From Chloroflexus sp. MS-G (GTDB lineage Bacteria > Chloroflexota > Chloroflexia > Chloroflexales > Chloroflexaceae): a stretch of 33,619 nucleotides of DNA. The stretch covers positions 8,001-41,619 of the forward strand of contig NZ_JPIM01000029.1 in assembly GCF_000735195.1 (NCBI RefSeq), given 5' to 3'. Below, piece after piece: positions 24,414 to 33,063 of this stretch (positions are counted from its first letter, which is position 1; each line of letters starts with the position of its first letter). A program made the translations under genes and the position numbers. A model generated the notes under the pieces. It had not been told where the DNA came from. It saw nothing but the letters and a program-made list of their open reading frames with translations, and searched no databases.

Positions 24414-24456
24414 TACCATATCACGGTATGTTACGTCTATTTCACCATTGTCTCAA
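24414..24456 (-). promoter_or_regulatory. Promoter of the XRE-cupin gene with possible autoregulatory operator
   Basis: On the minus strand TTGAGA (24456-24451, 5/6 match to the -35 consensus) is separated by exactly 17 bp from TAACAT (24433-24428, 4/6 match to -10), about 45 bp before the gene start. An inverted repeat TACC-N7-GGTA (24414-24428) abuts the -10 and covers the likely transcription start, where a repressor would block. The elements are visible; function is inferred. Confidence 0.45.
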
Positions 24457-24613
24457 AGGTTGCTGTTTATCACTTGTGATTATACGCTACCACCTGCTCA
24501 ACGTCAAGGTTTTGCACAGGAAGAAAAGAATGATTTTAGCCTGTCTCAAAGCACGATGACGTAAACAATACACAGGTGTCATTTATGAACATGACATATC
24601 ATTCACAGCCTCT

Positions 24614-27202
24614 CTATACCCGCCGATCACGACGCTGCAATACCCATCCGGCGATCAACAGACAGACGACGGCATAACCTACCAGGATAACCCACCTTCC
24701 CACCAGATGGAGAGGGTCATGGCTAAAGGCAGCTTCGGTTTCGAGAAAGCCAGGCGTACAACCGGGTGGAATGCTTCCCTGATCATCGGTGTTGGGCAAA
24801 TTACAGAGACGGTTCAGATCAAGGCTGGCGCCGAGTGCATCCATCGACCAGCGACTGATCGTAAGCCACGAGAGTGGGGTTGCAAGGCCCTCAATAGTAA
24901 AGATCAAACCGGCAAACAGAATCTGCGGGATCAGGGCAAAGGGTACCAGACTGATCGCCCGATCAGGAGTTGCCGATACCGCACTGATTGCCAGACCGAG
25001 CGCCATCCCGGCCCCTGCCGAAAGCAGGAGGGTGATGAAGGTTTCGCTGAGTGTTGGCAGCAAGATACCGGTTTCTGTAGGGAATGCCACTTTCAGCAAG
25101 ATCATCCCCACCAGTACGAGCGTTTGGATCAAAATGAGCAGACTGAGCACGGCTACCTTTGAGAGCAGGTACGGTACAATCTGCAAATTGACCAGACGTT
25201 CACGCCGATAGACCGCCTGCTCCTTTGTGATTTCACGGGCGGCATTAATGATCCCAAACCAGACACTCACGATTGCCAGCATGAAGAGCACCTTTTTCGC
25301 TTCACCACGTTGAATTAGGTCTTGCGCCTGTACACCGGTGAGGGCATCACTCCGTGCTACGAGCATCAGGAGCAAAGCGATAATAGGCGCCTGCAACAAT
25401 AAGATCATAAGATTGCGGCGATCTTGCAACATCAGATCGAAGTAGCGCTGGCTGAGCAGACGAAATTGCCGCCAGGAAGAGATACGTTGCCTAGTCTGGC
25501 CTACACTATTACTCGTACTGTGCAGGCCAGTCGGTGCGGCAGCAAGCCGACTCACGACATACTGCTGGTAGAATGGCGATTGACGGTAACGTATTTCCCA
25601 CAGCTCGGCCAATGTCGGTGGCGAAGCTGCTTGCGGATGAGCGGCTTGCCAGGCTTCGTATTCAGCCCGTACATCCTGCCGTACTACCGGATGGTCAGGT
25701 GAAGCAATCCCTTCGATTTTGGTGTAAATATCGGCAAAATCGCCACTCGTTACCTGAAAGAAGCGGAGCGCTTCATCGGGTGGGCCAAAGAAGACCATCC
25801 GCCCATTACCGGCCATAAAGATGACGTGATCGCATTGCGTGATGTTTGCCGTGGCATGCGTTACCAGGATCACTGTCCGTCCGCTGTCGGCTAGGCGTCG
25901 CAGAGTATACATCATTTTCTTTTCCAACCCAGGGTCGAGTCCACTAGTTGGTTCATCGAGGAAGAAGAGGCTCGGATCGGCTAGTAATTCGGCGCCAATA
26001 CTCACCCGTTTCCGTTGCCCGCCCGACAGCGCGTCAATTGGTTTGTCACGATGGGCGGTCATCTCAACATCTTCAAGCACCCGGTCGATCCGGGCCGCCA
26101 CCTCCTGGTCGGTGGTATCAGCCGGTAGCCTGAGACGCGCTGCATATTCAAGCGCCCGTTGTACCTGTAGCGGACGATGCAAAATATCATCTTGCGGCAC
26201 GTAGCCCAATACCGAGCGGTAGGCGCCAAAATTGCGGTAGAAATCGTCGCCGTTGACTAGTACTTGCCCCTGATCGGCCGGAGCGTAGCCGCACAGTGCC
26301 TTCAAGAGCGTGCTCTTGCCGGTACCCGAACCTCCAACAATTGCGACAAACTCCCGTGGCTCGATTGAAAGCGAAACATCATGCAGAATGGCGCGCTGCA
26401 CGCCATTGCGTGTCACAACCCGCGACAGGTTGCGTGCATCGATCCGCAGCGCACCGCGCTGATCGTAGCGATCAAGACTGGTAATGTTGTATACCAGCTT
26501 GAAGGCCCCAATCTGAATTACGTCACCCGGCTTGAGCACGACCGGTGCAGTAACCCGCTGACCGTTCACAAACGTGCCATTTGTACTGCCCATGTCGCGC
26601 AAGACCACAGTACCACTAGGGGCACGATCAATCTGGGCATGGAAACGCGAAACTTGCGGATTATCGAGAATGATGTCACAGCCAACACGCCCTATCGTAA
26701 TTTCAGGATCGTTTGGATCGAGTGGAAACCGACTCGGCGCCTCGTGAAGGGCAGGTGCTTTTACCAACGCTGGATTATGATAGGTTAGCGAGACAAAATT
26801 ACCGGTTGCCGGATCGCCGATACGTAATACGTCGCCGTCAGCTAGTTCGCGCTCGGTGATGCGTCGCCCGGCAAAAAGTAAACCGTTGCGGCTCCCAACA
26901 TCAACGATGCGGTGCCCCTGGCCGACAGGCTCAATACGAGCATGATGCCCGCTGACGAAGCGTGATTGCAGGACAATATCGTTATCCGGTGCCCGACCGA
27001 TTGTAAGCGGCTGTAATCCCAGCACAACATCGCGGGTGCTGCCCGGCTCGGTAATGTGCAACACCGGACCACTGCTTATAATCGTCGTCGACGAAGCAGT
27101 TGCGGCCAGGAGTGAGTGACCACACGATGGGCAAAAGCGAGCATCTGTACGAGCGAGAGGAGTTTGGCAAAACGGGCATACTGAGGGCTTTACGGGCGCC
27201 AC
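24614..27202 (-). CDS. Zinc-ribbon/FHA/FHA/ABCG-type exporter
   Basis: An 862-residue half-transporter. Domains in order: one zinc ribbon (C9, C12, C24, C27), FHA 1 (about 66-135), FHA 2 (about 167-238; RFHAQIDRA, GSTNGTFVNG), ABC ATPase (about 260-500; Walker A GGSGTGKST at 290-298, signature LSGGQRKRVSIG at 392-403, Walker B FFLDEPTSGLD at 413-423), then an ABC2-type membrane domain with about six helices (about 605-850). FHA domains read phosphothreonine. Mycobacterial Rv1747 has the same FHA-FHA-ABC-membrane order and is controlled by kinase PknF. The GTG start at 27202 has AGGAG 8 nt upstream; the alternative would cut the zinc ribbon. It is divergent from the kinase/phosphatase run, so those enzymes are its likely controllers. 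Confidence 0.92.
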   Translation of the reverse strand: MAPVKPSVCPFCQTPLARTDARFCPSCGHSLLAATASSTTIISSGPVLHITEPGSTRDVVLGLQPLTIGRAPDNDIVLQSRFVSGHHARIEPVGQGHRIVDVGSRNGLLFAGRRITERELADGDVLRIGDPATGNFVSLTYHNPALVKAPALHEAPSRFPLDPNDPEITIGRVGCDIILDNPQVSRFHAQIDRAPSGTVVLRDMGSTNGTFVNGQRVTAPVVLKPGDVIQIGAFKLVYNITSLDRYDQRGALRIDARNLSRVVTRNGVQRAILHDVSLSIEPREFVAIVGGSGTGKSTLLKALCGYAPADQGQVLVNGDDFYRNFGAYRSVLGYVPQDDILHRPLQVQRALEYAARLRLPADTTDQEVAARIDRVLEDVEMTAHRDKPIDALSGGQRKRVSIGAELLADPSLFFLDEPTSGLDPGLEKKMMYTLRRLADSGRTVILVTHATANITQCDHVIFMAGNGRMVFFGPPDEALRFFQVTSGDFADIYTKIEGIASPDHPVVRQDVRAEYEAWQAAHPQAASPPTLAELWEIRYRQSPFYQQYVVSRLAAAPTGLHSTSNSVGQTRQRISSWRQFRLLSQRYFDLMLQDRRNLMILLLQAPIIALLLMLVARSDALTGVQAQDLIQRGEAKKVLFMLAIVSVWFGIINAAREITKEQAVYRRERLVNLQIVPYLLSKVAVLSLLILIQTLVLVGMILLKVAFPTETGILLPTLSETFITLLLSAGAGMALGLAISAVSATPDRAISLVPFALIPQILFAGLIFTIEGLATPLSWLTISRWSMDALGASLDLNRLCNLPNTDDQGSIPPGCTPGFLETEAAFSHDPLHLVGRWVILVGYAVVCLLIAGWVLQRRDRRV

Positions 27203-27425
27203 AAGCGTAGCTCCTGTGCTATAATGCGAGGCGTTCCGGTCAAATGTTTCCTACCTTGTGATAGCACAGATTAACCCGATTTGCAAGACTGGCGCGAGCC
27301 AAGAATACGCACAGCGATACATTGGGCCACCGATCAACGCAGGTGATGATGCATCCAATACGCTCGGTGCAACGTCATACGCCGTAGACAGAGGACTGGC
27401 ATTTCAGCAGCGACAAGGATAACCG
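27203..27425. other. Divergent intergenic region between the exporter and phosphatase genes
   Basis: These 223 bp should hold both promoters. A TATAAT occurs at 27220-27225 on the plus strand, but no -35 fits. TTGCAA with AATACG 17 bp downstream (near 27282-27310) is a weak plus-strand candidate. No open reading frame or strong palindrome is seen. Confidence 0.3.
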
Positions 27426-28688
27426 GTGACAAGGCACGTTCAAGGGCAATGTAGGGTTTGCGGAACAACAGTTGGGGCCACCCAGCAGGTATGTCCGCAT
27501 TGTGGCGCTCCTCTCATACCGTTGCCTGAACAGGTAATCGTGACCGGTGAACGACAGCTAACGCTCACCGGTGACACGATGAGCATACGCGATCTGATGA
27601 TCATCGTCGAGGCCGGGATCGCTTTCTGGCGTCGGCAGTATGAAGCCTCTATCGGTGTAGCGCGTGAACAAGCCGGACAGGCGTTAAGAGAACTCTCCCA
27701 GATCCTCGCTAGTCTCGCCCAACAGATTAGTCAGGGACGAGAAACGGTTCGTATTACCAGCCGTTTGCCAGCTCAACGGCAATACCCGCTTGCCTGTCCA
27801 CTGTGCGGACGCAGGAATCGAGCAGGCGCTCGCTTTTGTGTCTCGTGTGGTTCGCCGCTGTCGGCACCATGGCAGATAAACCTATCACTTCCCCCGTTGC
27901 AAACTAGAATTGCAGTGCGCAGTCATGTTGGTCAGGTGCAAAGTACCAACGAAGATGCCGTTTACGCGGGGATGTTCAGTCTCGGTGAGCAACAGCCATT
28001 CGCAGCCTTACTCCTGGTAGCTGATGGTATGGGTGGAGCTGCGGCTGGTGAAGTTGCCTCCCAACTGGCAAGCGAAACGATCAAGACATTTTTGCAGCAA
28101 ACGCTCAACGAAACCTTGCCAGACACCGATGAACAATGGTTAGCATGCTTGCAAAGCGCAATGCAGGCAGCCCATGAACGCATTGTAGCTGCGGCTCGCG
28201 CCGATCCTCGTCGGGCCGGGATGGGAACAACGGCGACGTTAGCACTGATCACTCACCGCCAGGCGTACCTCGCCCACGTCGGTGATAGCCGTGCATACCT
28301 GATCACACCCGGCACTGGCGATGAAGCACCGGTGTATATCCAATTAACAACTGACCACACCATCGTTGCCCGTCTAGTCGATATTGGTCAGCTTAGTCCA
28401 GAAGCTGCCCGTACTCATCTGCAACGACACATTCTTTACCGTTCACTAGGCGCCGATCAACCGCTGGCAATCGATACCCGTGTCCAACCACTGGCTGCAG
28501 GTGATGTCTTGTTGCTTTGCTCTGATGGCTTGTACAACCACGTAACCGACGAAGAATTGGCGCGACTGGCCCTAGCCGATGAACCGACCCAGGCGGCGAG
28601 TGCGCTGATCGACTTAGCCAATCAACGTGGTGGACACGATAACATCTCAGTTGCCCTGGCACGCATCGAGACTGCGCCAACAATGTAG
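27426..28688 (+). CDS. Zinc-ribbon PP2C-type protein phosphatase (first copy)
   Basis: Mn/Mg-dependent Ser/Thr phosphatase, expected to reverse phosphorylation by the kinase three genes down. Start is a GTG at 27426 with AAGGAT upstream. The N terminus has a zinc ribbon (C9, C12, C23, C26), then a helical segment (about 57-103, perhaps coiled coil), then a second ribbon (C124, C127, C138, C141). The PP2C domain (about 160-415) keeps all core motifs: SHVGQVQSTNEDAVY, LLVADGMGGAAAGEVAS, GTTATLALI, AHVGDSRAYL, LLLCSDGLY and GGHDNISVAL, including the metal-binding aspartates. No membrane helix is visible. The next gene starts 9 bp after the stop, so they form one transcript. Confidence 0.93.
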   Translation: MTRHVQGQCRVCGTTVGATQQVCPHCGAPLIPLPEQVIVTGERQLTLTGDTMSIRDLMIIVEAGIAFWRRQYEASIGVAREQAGQALRELSQILASLAQQISQGRETVRITSRLPAQRQYPLACPLCGRRNRAGARFCVSCGSPLSAPWQINLSLPPLQTRIAVRSHVGQVQSTNEDAVYAGMFSLGEQQPFAALLLVADGMGGAAAGEVASQLASETIKTFLQQTLNETLPDTDEQWLACLQSAMQAAHERIVAAARADPRRAGMGTTATLALITHRQAYLAHVGDSRAYLITPGTGDEAPVYIQLTTDHTIVARLVDIGQLSPEAARTHLQRHILYRSLGADQPLAIDTRVQPLAAGDVLLLCSDGLYNHVTDEELARLALADEPTQAASALIDLANQRGGHDNISVALARIETAPTM

Positions 28689-28697
28689 GTCAAAAGT

Positions 28698-30422
28698 ATG
28701 CGTTGTTCGATCTGTGGCAGAGAAAATCGCTCACACGCTCGCTGTTGTGCAGGCTGTGGACATCCTTTACCTGGTCATCACCCGTTACCGGTTACCGAAG
28801 GTTGGTTGTACACACTGGTAACTCAGACGATTGAACCTATCACATCACCGTCTAATGGTGAGGAGGATCATATGGAAGCGCACCCTCCACTCTTTGCTGA
28901 TCGCTTTGCGCCAACCCATCCGTTGAGCGACCCCTGGCCGGTTGGCCCGCTAGAGGTACGTGATCTGGCACCTTGGCAACAGTGCTGGGCCTGTGGATCA
29001 ACTGCCAATGAAGCCAATGAGTCGTACTGCATTGATTGTGGTGCTGCGCTCGAAGTCCGTACTTATCCGGCTTTCCTGTCAATTCGTGCTGATCCCAAAG
29101 GGCCAGCCCTGATCCCGCGCCTGGCCGATCCGCTGGCCCGCGCTATGTTGCCCGATGTGTTAGAGCAGTGCGATCTCGACGAGATGCAATTAACGGTTCT
29201 TATCGATCCTGAACTCAAACCACTGCCTGTTCCTGTTGATGAGACGACAGCTCTCGTGTTCGGAACTGCCCTGGCGCAATTGCTGGTCATTCTTCACAGC
29301 GTCGGGATCAGCCTGGGGACATTAACGATCGATGATCTCGGTCTGAACAGTGTCGATCAAATTGCGCTCAGACATGCCGATAGGCTCCGACTGGTAAGTG
29401 ATGATGAACGGACAAGCGCATTCCAGGCCGATCTGCGGACACTGGCTGACGTTCTTGAACGCATGACAGAGACGCCACGAATAACCCAACGCCTAGACGA
29501 GATTACTCCCATTGACAATGACCAACCTGGCGAGAACCTGGGAACTATCCTTCGTCAGATTCGCACCGGCGAACTTGCCGACGCAACCGCTGTGCTGAAT
29601 CGCTTGAGCGCACTGCGTGATGAACGGATGCATCCCGTACCGCTATTGCAACTGGCCGGATCATATACTGACACTGGCATGGTACGCGATCACAACGAAG
29701 ACAGCCTGTTTAAATTCACTCTTTGCCTGGAAAACAATGGTCAACGACAGAGTTGGGGGTTGTATATTGTTGCCGATGGCATGGGCGGGCATGCTGCGGG
29801 TGAGGTAGCCAGTGGTCTGGCAATACGCCATGCAGCCCGCACGATTATCGATTCGTATCTGCAACAAATGTTGAGCGGGCAGCGTCTGTATCACGAAGCA
29901 GAAATGCGTTCGCTAGTCCAGCAAGCTGTTCTAGAGGCAAACGCGGCAATTGCCAGTGAAGGCCGTGCCCAGGCCAATGATATGGGGTCAACGATCACGA
30001 TGGCACTGGTGATAGGTGATCGAGCAGTCATCGCCAATGTTGGTGATAGCCGAACGTATCTGTATCGGGATGGGAAGCTACACCGTATCACGAAGGATCA
30101 TTCACTGGTGATGCGGTTGGTTGAGCTAGGGCATCTGCAAGAAGACGACATTTACACCCATCCACAGCGGAACGCCGTTTTACGATCACTTGGTGATCGT
30201 AAAGAACCACAGGTCGATCTCTTTAGCTTACGGCTGCGCCCTGGCGATGCCCTTTTACTTTGTTCGGATGGGCAATGGGAAATGACTCGCGATCCACTTA
30301 TGGAGCGGATCATTGCTGAGGAAGCCGATCCGCAGCAAGCGAGTAAGATGTTGGTAGAGGCGGCAAATCAGGCTGGCGGCGAAGACAATATTGCAGTTAT
30401 CCTGGTGAGACTGAGTCTATGA
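28698..30422 (+). CDS. Zinc-ribbon PP2C-type protein phosphatase with kinase-like segment (second copy)
   Basis: A 574-residue phosphatase. Two zinc ribbons lie at the start (C3, C6, C17, C20 and C96, C99, C111, C114). The middle (about 185-310) looks like a worn-down kinase C-lobe: LLVILHSVGISLGTLTIDD sits where a catalytic loop (H-G-D-L-x-x-x-N) would be, and FQADLRTLADVLERM resembles the helix-F segment D-x-x-x-L-G-x-x-L-x-x-M, but catalytic Asp, DFG and Lys are missing. The PP2C domain (about 320-574) is complete: GMVRDHNEDSLF, VADGMGGHAAGEVAS, GSTITMALV, ANVGDSRTYLY, LLLCSDGQW, GGEDNIAVIL. The first gene's copy lacks the middle segment. The stop overlaps the kinase start as ATGA. Confidence 0.93.
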   Translation: MRCSICGRENRSHARCCAGCGHPLPGHHPLPVTEGWLYTLVTQTIEPITSPSNGEEDHMEAHPPLFADRFAPTHPLSDPWPVGPLEVRDLAPWQQCWACGSTANEANESYCIDCGAALEVRTYPAFLSIRADPKGPALIPRLADPLARAMLPDVLEQCDLDEMQLTVLIDPELKPLPVPVDETTALVFGTALAQLLVILHSVGISLGTLTIDDLGLNSVDQIALRHADRLRLVSDDERTSAFQADLRTLADVLERMTETPRITQRLDEITPIDNDQPGENLGTILRQIRTGELADATAVLNRLSALRDERMHPVPLLQLAGSYTDTGMVRDHNEDSLFKFTLCLENNGQRQSWGLYIVADGMGGHAAGEVASGLAIRHAARTIIDSYLQQMLSGQRLYHEAEMRSLVQQAVLEANAAIASEGRAQANDMGSTITMALVIGDRAVIANVGDSRTYLYRDGKLHRITKDHSLVMRLVELGHLQEDDIYTHPQRNAVLRSLGDRKEPQVDLFSLRLRPGDALLLCSDGQWEMTRDPLMERIIAEEADPQQASKMLVEAANQAGGEDNIAVILVRLSL

Positions 30423-31729
30423 GATGTCCACGATGTGGCGCTAATGTCCATGACGAGATTATTTTCTGCCCGGAATGTGGTACCCGCATTCGTGGTCAGA
30501 CATCAGCAACAGACACACCGCCGCTGATGGTCTTACAAGGACGCTACGAACTGCGCAGACGCCTCGGCGCTGGCGGTATGGGATCGGTCTATCTTGCAAC
30601 TGATCGGCGTCTCAGTACCGCCTTGTGGGCGGTCAAGGAGATGAGCGATGCTGCGATTACCTCACCGATTGACCGACAGCAAGCGCAAATGGCATTTCGG
30701 CAAGAGGCTGAATTGCTGGCCAAGTTGAACCACCCTGCCTTGCCACGAGTAACCGATCACTTTGAAGAGAACGGCCGTCATTATCTGGTCATGGAGTTCG
30801 TACCCGGTGAAAATCTACGAGATTATGTAAATCGAGTAGGGTTACCCCGCCCGCTGCACGAAGTTCTACGCTGGACAACGCAAATCTGCGGGGTTTTAGC
30901 CTACTTGCATGCCCAACAACCGCCGATCATCTTTCGTGATCTGAAGCCAACCAATGTCATGATCACACCGGAAGGCACTATCAAGCTGGTCGATTTTGGA
31001 ATCGCCCGCCTTTTCAAACCGGGGAAAGAGCGTGATACCCAGGCATTTGGTACTCCTGGCTACAGTGCACCCGAACAGTACGGACGCGGTCAGACAGATG
31101 CCCGTTCCGATATTTACAGTCTCGGTGTGCTGATGCACCATCTCTTGACCGGTCATGATCCGAGCACGACGCCATTTCGCCTGCCACCGGTCAATCAACT
31201 GAACCCATCGGTGCCACCATACATCGCCGCAGCCATTGCCCGCGCGACTGATAATGATCCATCACGTCGCTTTGCCAACGTGATCGAGTTGCAACAAGCG
31301 CTACTTGGCAGTGGTCAACTCGTGAATGTGCAACCCCAGGCTCAGCCAAACCTGGCAGCAGCTATCGCTGCACGGGATGGTACCGCCAATCCCGGCCCTG
31401 TTGTTGTGCAGGCCAGTACCGGTATGGCCACTGCTGGTCTCTGGATCGGAATTACTGGTGATGTCCTGATGATCATCGCAATTGCGCTTACCAGCCTTAC
31501 CATCTCTGATCCTGATAATGTGATGGCTGCACTCGGCGTCATCATTGCATTAGGCGCGCTCATGTTTGCCTTTATCGGTGGTCTGCTCAGCCTAATCGCC
31601 CTGGTCAGTCCCAATACAGCACAGACAAGGCACGGACGACGTGATGCAGCCATTGGTTTTGCCGCCAATAGCGGCGCATTTCTTCTCTGTTGTATTTTGA
31701 GTCTCATCATTGCACAGATAGGGTCATAG
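30419..31729 (+). CDS. Zinc-ribbon Ser/Thr protein kinase with C-terminal membrane helices
   Basis: A 436-residue kinase. A zinc ribbon (C3, C6, C17, C20) precedes a Hanks-type kinase domain (about 43-300): P-loop LGAGGMGSVYLA (49-60), catalytic K73 in WAVKEM, loop FRDLKPTNVM (172-181) with D174 and N179, DFG at 192-194, and GTPGYSAPEQY (211-221) after the activation loop. The usual HRD is FRD, common in bacterial kinases and compatible with activity. C-terminal hydrophobic stretches at about 338-362, 368-396 and 412-433 give three membrane helices, so the kinase sits on the membrane, where the FHA-ABC exporter also is. The gene is coupled to the upstream phosphatase by ATGA and is 1 bp from the VWA gene. 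Confidence 0.94.
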   Translation: MRCPRCGANVHDEIIFCPECGTRIRGQTSATDTPPLMVLQGRYELRRRLGAGGMGSVYLATDRRLSTALWAVKEMSDAAITSPIDRQQAQMAFRQEAELLAKLNHPALPRVTDHFEENGRHYLVMEFVPGENLRDYVNRVGLPRPLHEVLRWTTQICGVLAYLHAQQPPIIFRDLKPTNVMITPEGTIKLVDFGIARLFKPGKERDTQAFGTPGYSAPEQYGRGQTDARSDIYSLGVLMHHLLTGHDPSTTPFRLPPVNQLNPSVPPYIAAAIARATDNDPSRRFANVIELQQALLGSGQLVNVQPQAQPNLAAAIAARDGTANPGPVVVQASTGMATAGLWIGITGDVLMIIAIALTSLTISDPDNVMAALGVIIALGALMFAFIGGLLSLIALVSPNTAQTRHGRRDAAIGFAANSGAFLLCCILSLIIAQIGS

Positions 31730-31730
31730 T

Positions 31731-32978
31731 ATGTCTGACGCAATCACGCTTACCTGCAAGTGGGGACGCACACCAATTCCAGCCAGCTCAACCTCTCAAG
31801 CCGGATATCTGCTGGTAGAGGCAATAGCCTCTCCCGCATTGGCTCCCTCACTACCGCTGAACGTTTGCTTTGTGCTCGACCGTTCAGGTTCGATGCAGGG
31901 CGCAAAACTTGACAATCTGAAAGCAGCAACTCGCCAGGTCATCGAACGATTACAACCAAACGACATCGCAGCCATCGTTATCTTTGACGATAACGTTCAA
32001 ACGCTGGTACCGGCCACACCGGTCGGTGATCGTTCGCAATTCATAGCAGCAGTTAATGCGATCAGTGAGGCCGGCGGAACGGCGATGTCCCTTGGGATGC
32101 AGGCTGGTCAGGTTGAACTGCAAAAACACCTCGGTCCTGATCGCCTTAGCCGAATGGTCCTCTTGACCGACGGGCAAACGTGGGGTGACGAACCACTATG
32201 TCGTGATCTTGCACGCACGTTAGGACAGTCGGGAGTTCGTATTGCCGCGTTCGGCCTGGGCACAGAGTGGAATGAGCAGTTGCTCGACGATATTGCAGCG
32301 GCCAGTAATGGATATGCTGATTATATTGCTTCGCCTGCTCAGATTGGAGATTTCTTTCAAAAAGTTATTCAAGATGATCGAGCAACGGTTGCCACCAATA
32401 CCAGACTGTTATTACGATTTATACGTGACGCAACACCACGTACTGTCTACCGGGTAAAGCCAATTATCGAAAACCTCGGCTATCAACCAACTGGTGAGAC
32501 AGCAGTTGCTGTACGTCTCGGCGACCTGGTTGGTGGACAACCCGTAGCAGTACTCATCGATCTCGTGTTGCCCCCACGCGCAAAAGGTCGTTTCCGGATT
32601 GCACAGGCTGAATTGCATACTACACCAGTTCAGCAAACTGGTGAAGTGGTGATCAAGCAAGATATCCTGCTCGACGTGGCAGACCAGGTAGGGCCGGAGA
32701 GTTATGTTCCCGAGGTGATGAATCTGGTTGAGCGGGTCACAGCTTTCAAATTGCAAACCAAGGCGTTGCAGGAAGCCGCAACCGGAAATGTGACCGGTGC
32801 AACCCAAAAGCTGCGAGCCGCAGCCACGCGCCTACTCGATTTGGGCGAACTAGAGTTGGCTGAGAAGGCGCAACAGCAAGCTACAGCACTTGAGCAAGGA
32901 CAGCAGCTTAGCCCGGAAGCGCAGAAAGAGTTACGCTACGCAACACGTCGCCTTACCCAACGTTTAGAAGAACAGTAG
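31731..32978 (+). CDS. VWA-domain protein
   Basis: A 415-residue protein without signal peptide. The von Willebrand A domain (about 43-225) has an intact MIDAS metal site: D50-R-S52-G-S54 in FVLDRSGSM, the Thr of SEAGGTAMSLG (about 112-122), and the Asp of VLLTDGQTWGD. After it comes a beta-rich part (about 225-330) and a helical C terminus with many Ala, Leu, Gln and Glu (about 330-415, likely coiled coil), as in YfbK/inter-alpha-trypsin-inhibitor-like bacterial VWA proteins. A VWA, PP2C and kinase triad is known from tellurite-resistance-linked TerY-P loci; no ter genes are visible here. It lacks a zinc ribbon, unlike its neighbours. The ATG follows the kinase stop by 1 bp. Confidence 0.93.
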   Translation: MSDAITLTCKWGRTPIPASSTSQAGYLLVEAIASPALAPSLPLNVCFVLDRSGSMQGAKLDNLKAATRQVIERLQPNDIAAIVIFDDNVQTLVPATPVGDRSQFIAAVNAISEAGGTAMSLGMQAGQVELQKHLGPDRLSRMVLLTDGQTWGDEPLCRDLARTLGQSGVRIAAFGLGTEWNEQLLDDIAAASNGYADYIASPAQIGDFFQKVIQDDRATVATNTRLLLRFIRDATPRTVYRVKPIIENLGYQPTGETAVAVRLGDLVGGQPVAVLIDLVLPPRAKGRFRIAQAELHTTPVQQTGEVVIKQDILLDVADQVGPESYVPEVMNLVERVTAFKLQTKALQEAATGNVTGATQKLRAAATRLLDLGELELAEKAQQQATALEQGQQLSPEAQKELRYATRRLTQRLEEQ

Positions 32979-33016
32979 GATTCTTCAGGCAGAAGTTACG
33001 CTTACGCTACGTCGAA

Positions 33017-33040
33017 TAGTCGCTAGAGAAAGAGCGACTA
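33017..33040 (+). terminator. Hairpin between the VWA gene and the repeat-protein gene
   Basis: A perfect 8-bp stem, TAGTCGCT with AGCGACTA, around an 8-nt purine loop (AGAGAAAG), 38 bp after the VWA stop and 23 bp before the next ATG. No T-run follows; partial termination or mRNA stabilisation are possible. Confidence 0.45.
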
Positions 33041-33063
33041 CTATCCAGTATGAGGAAACAACT

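Noticed and set aside
27220..27225. TATAAT as the promoter of the phosphatase-kinase operon
   Set aside because: No -35 element at 16-18 bp and it lies over 200 bp from the first gene.
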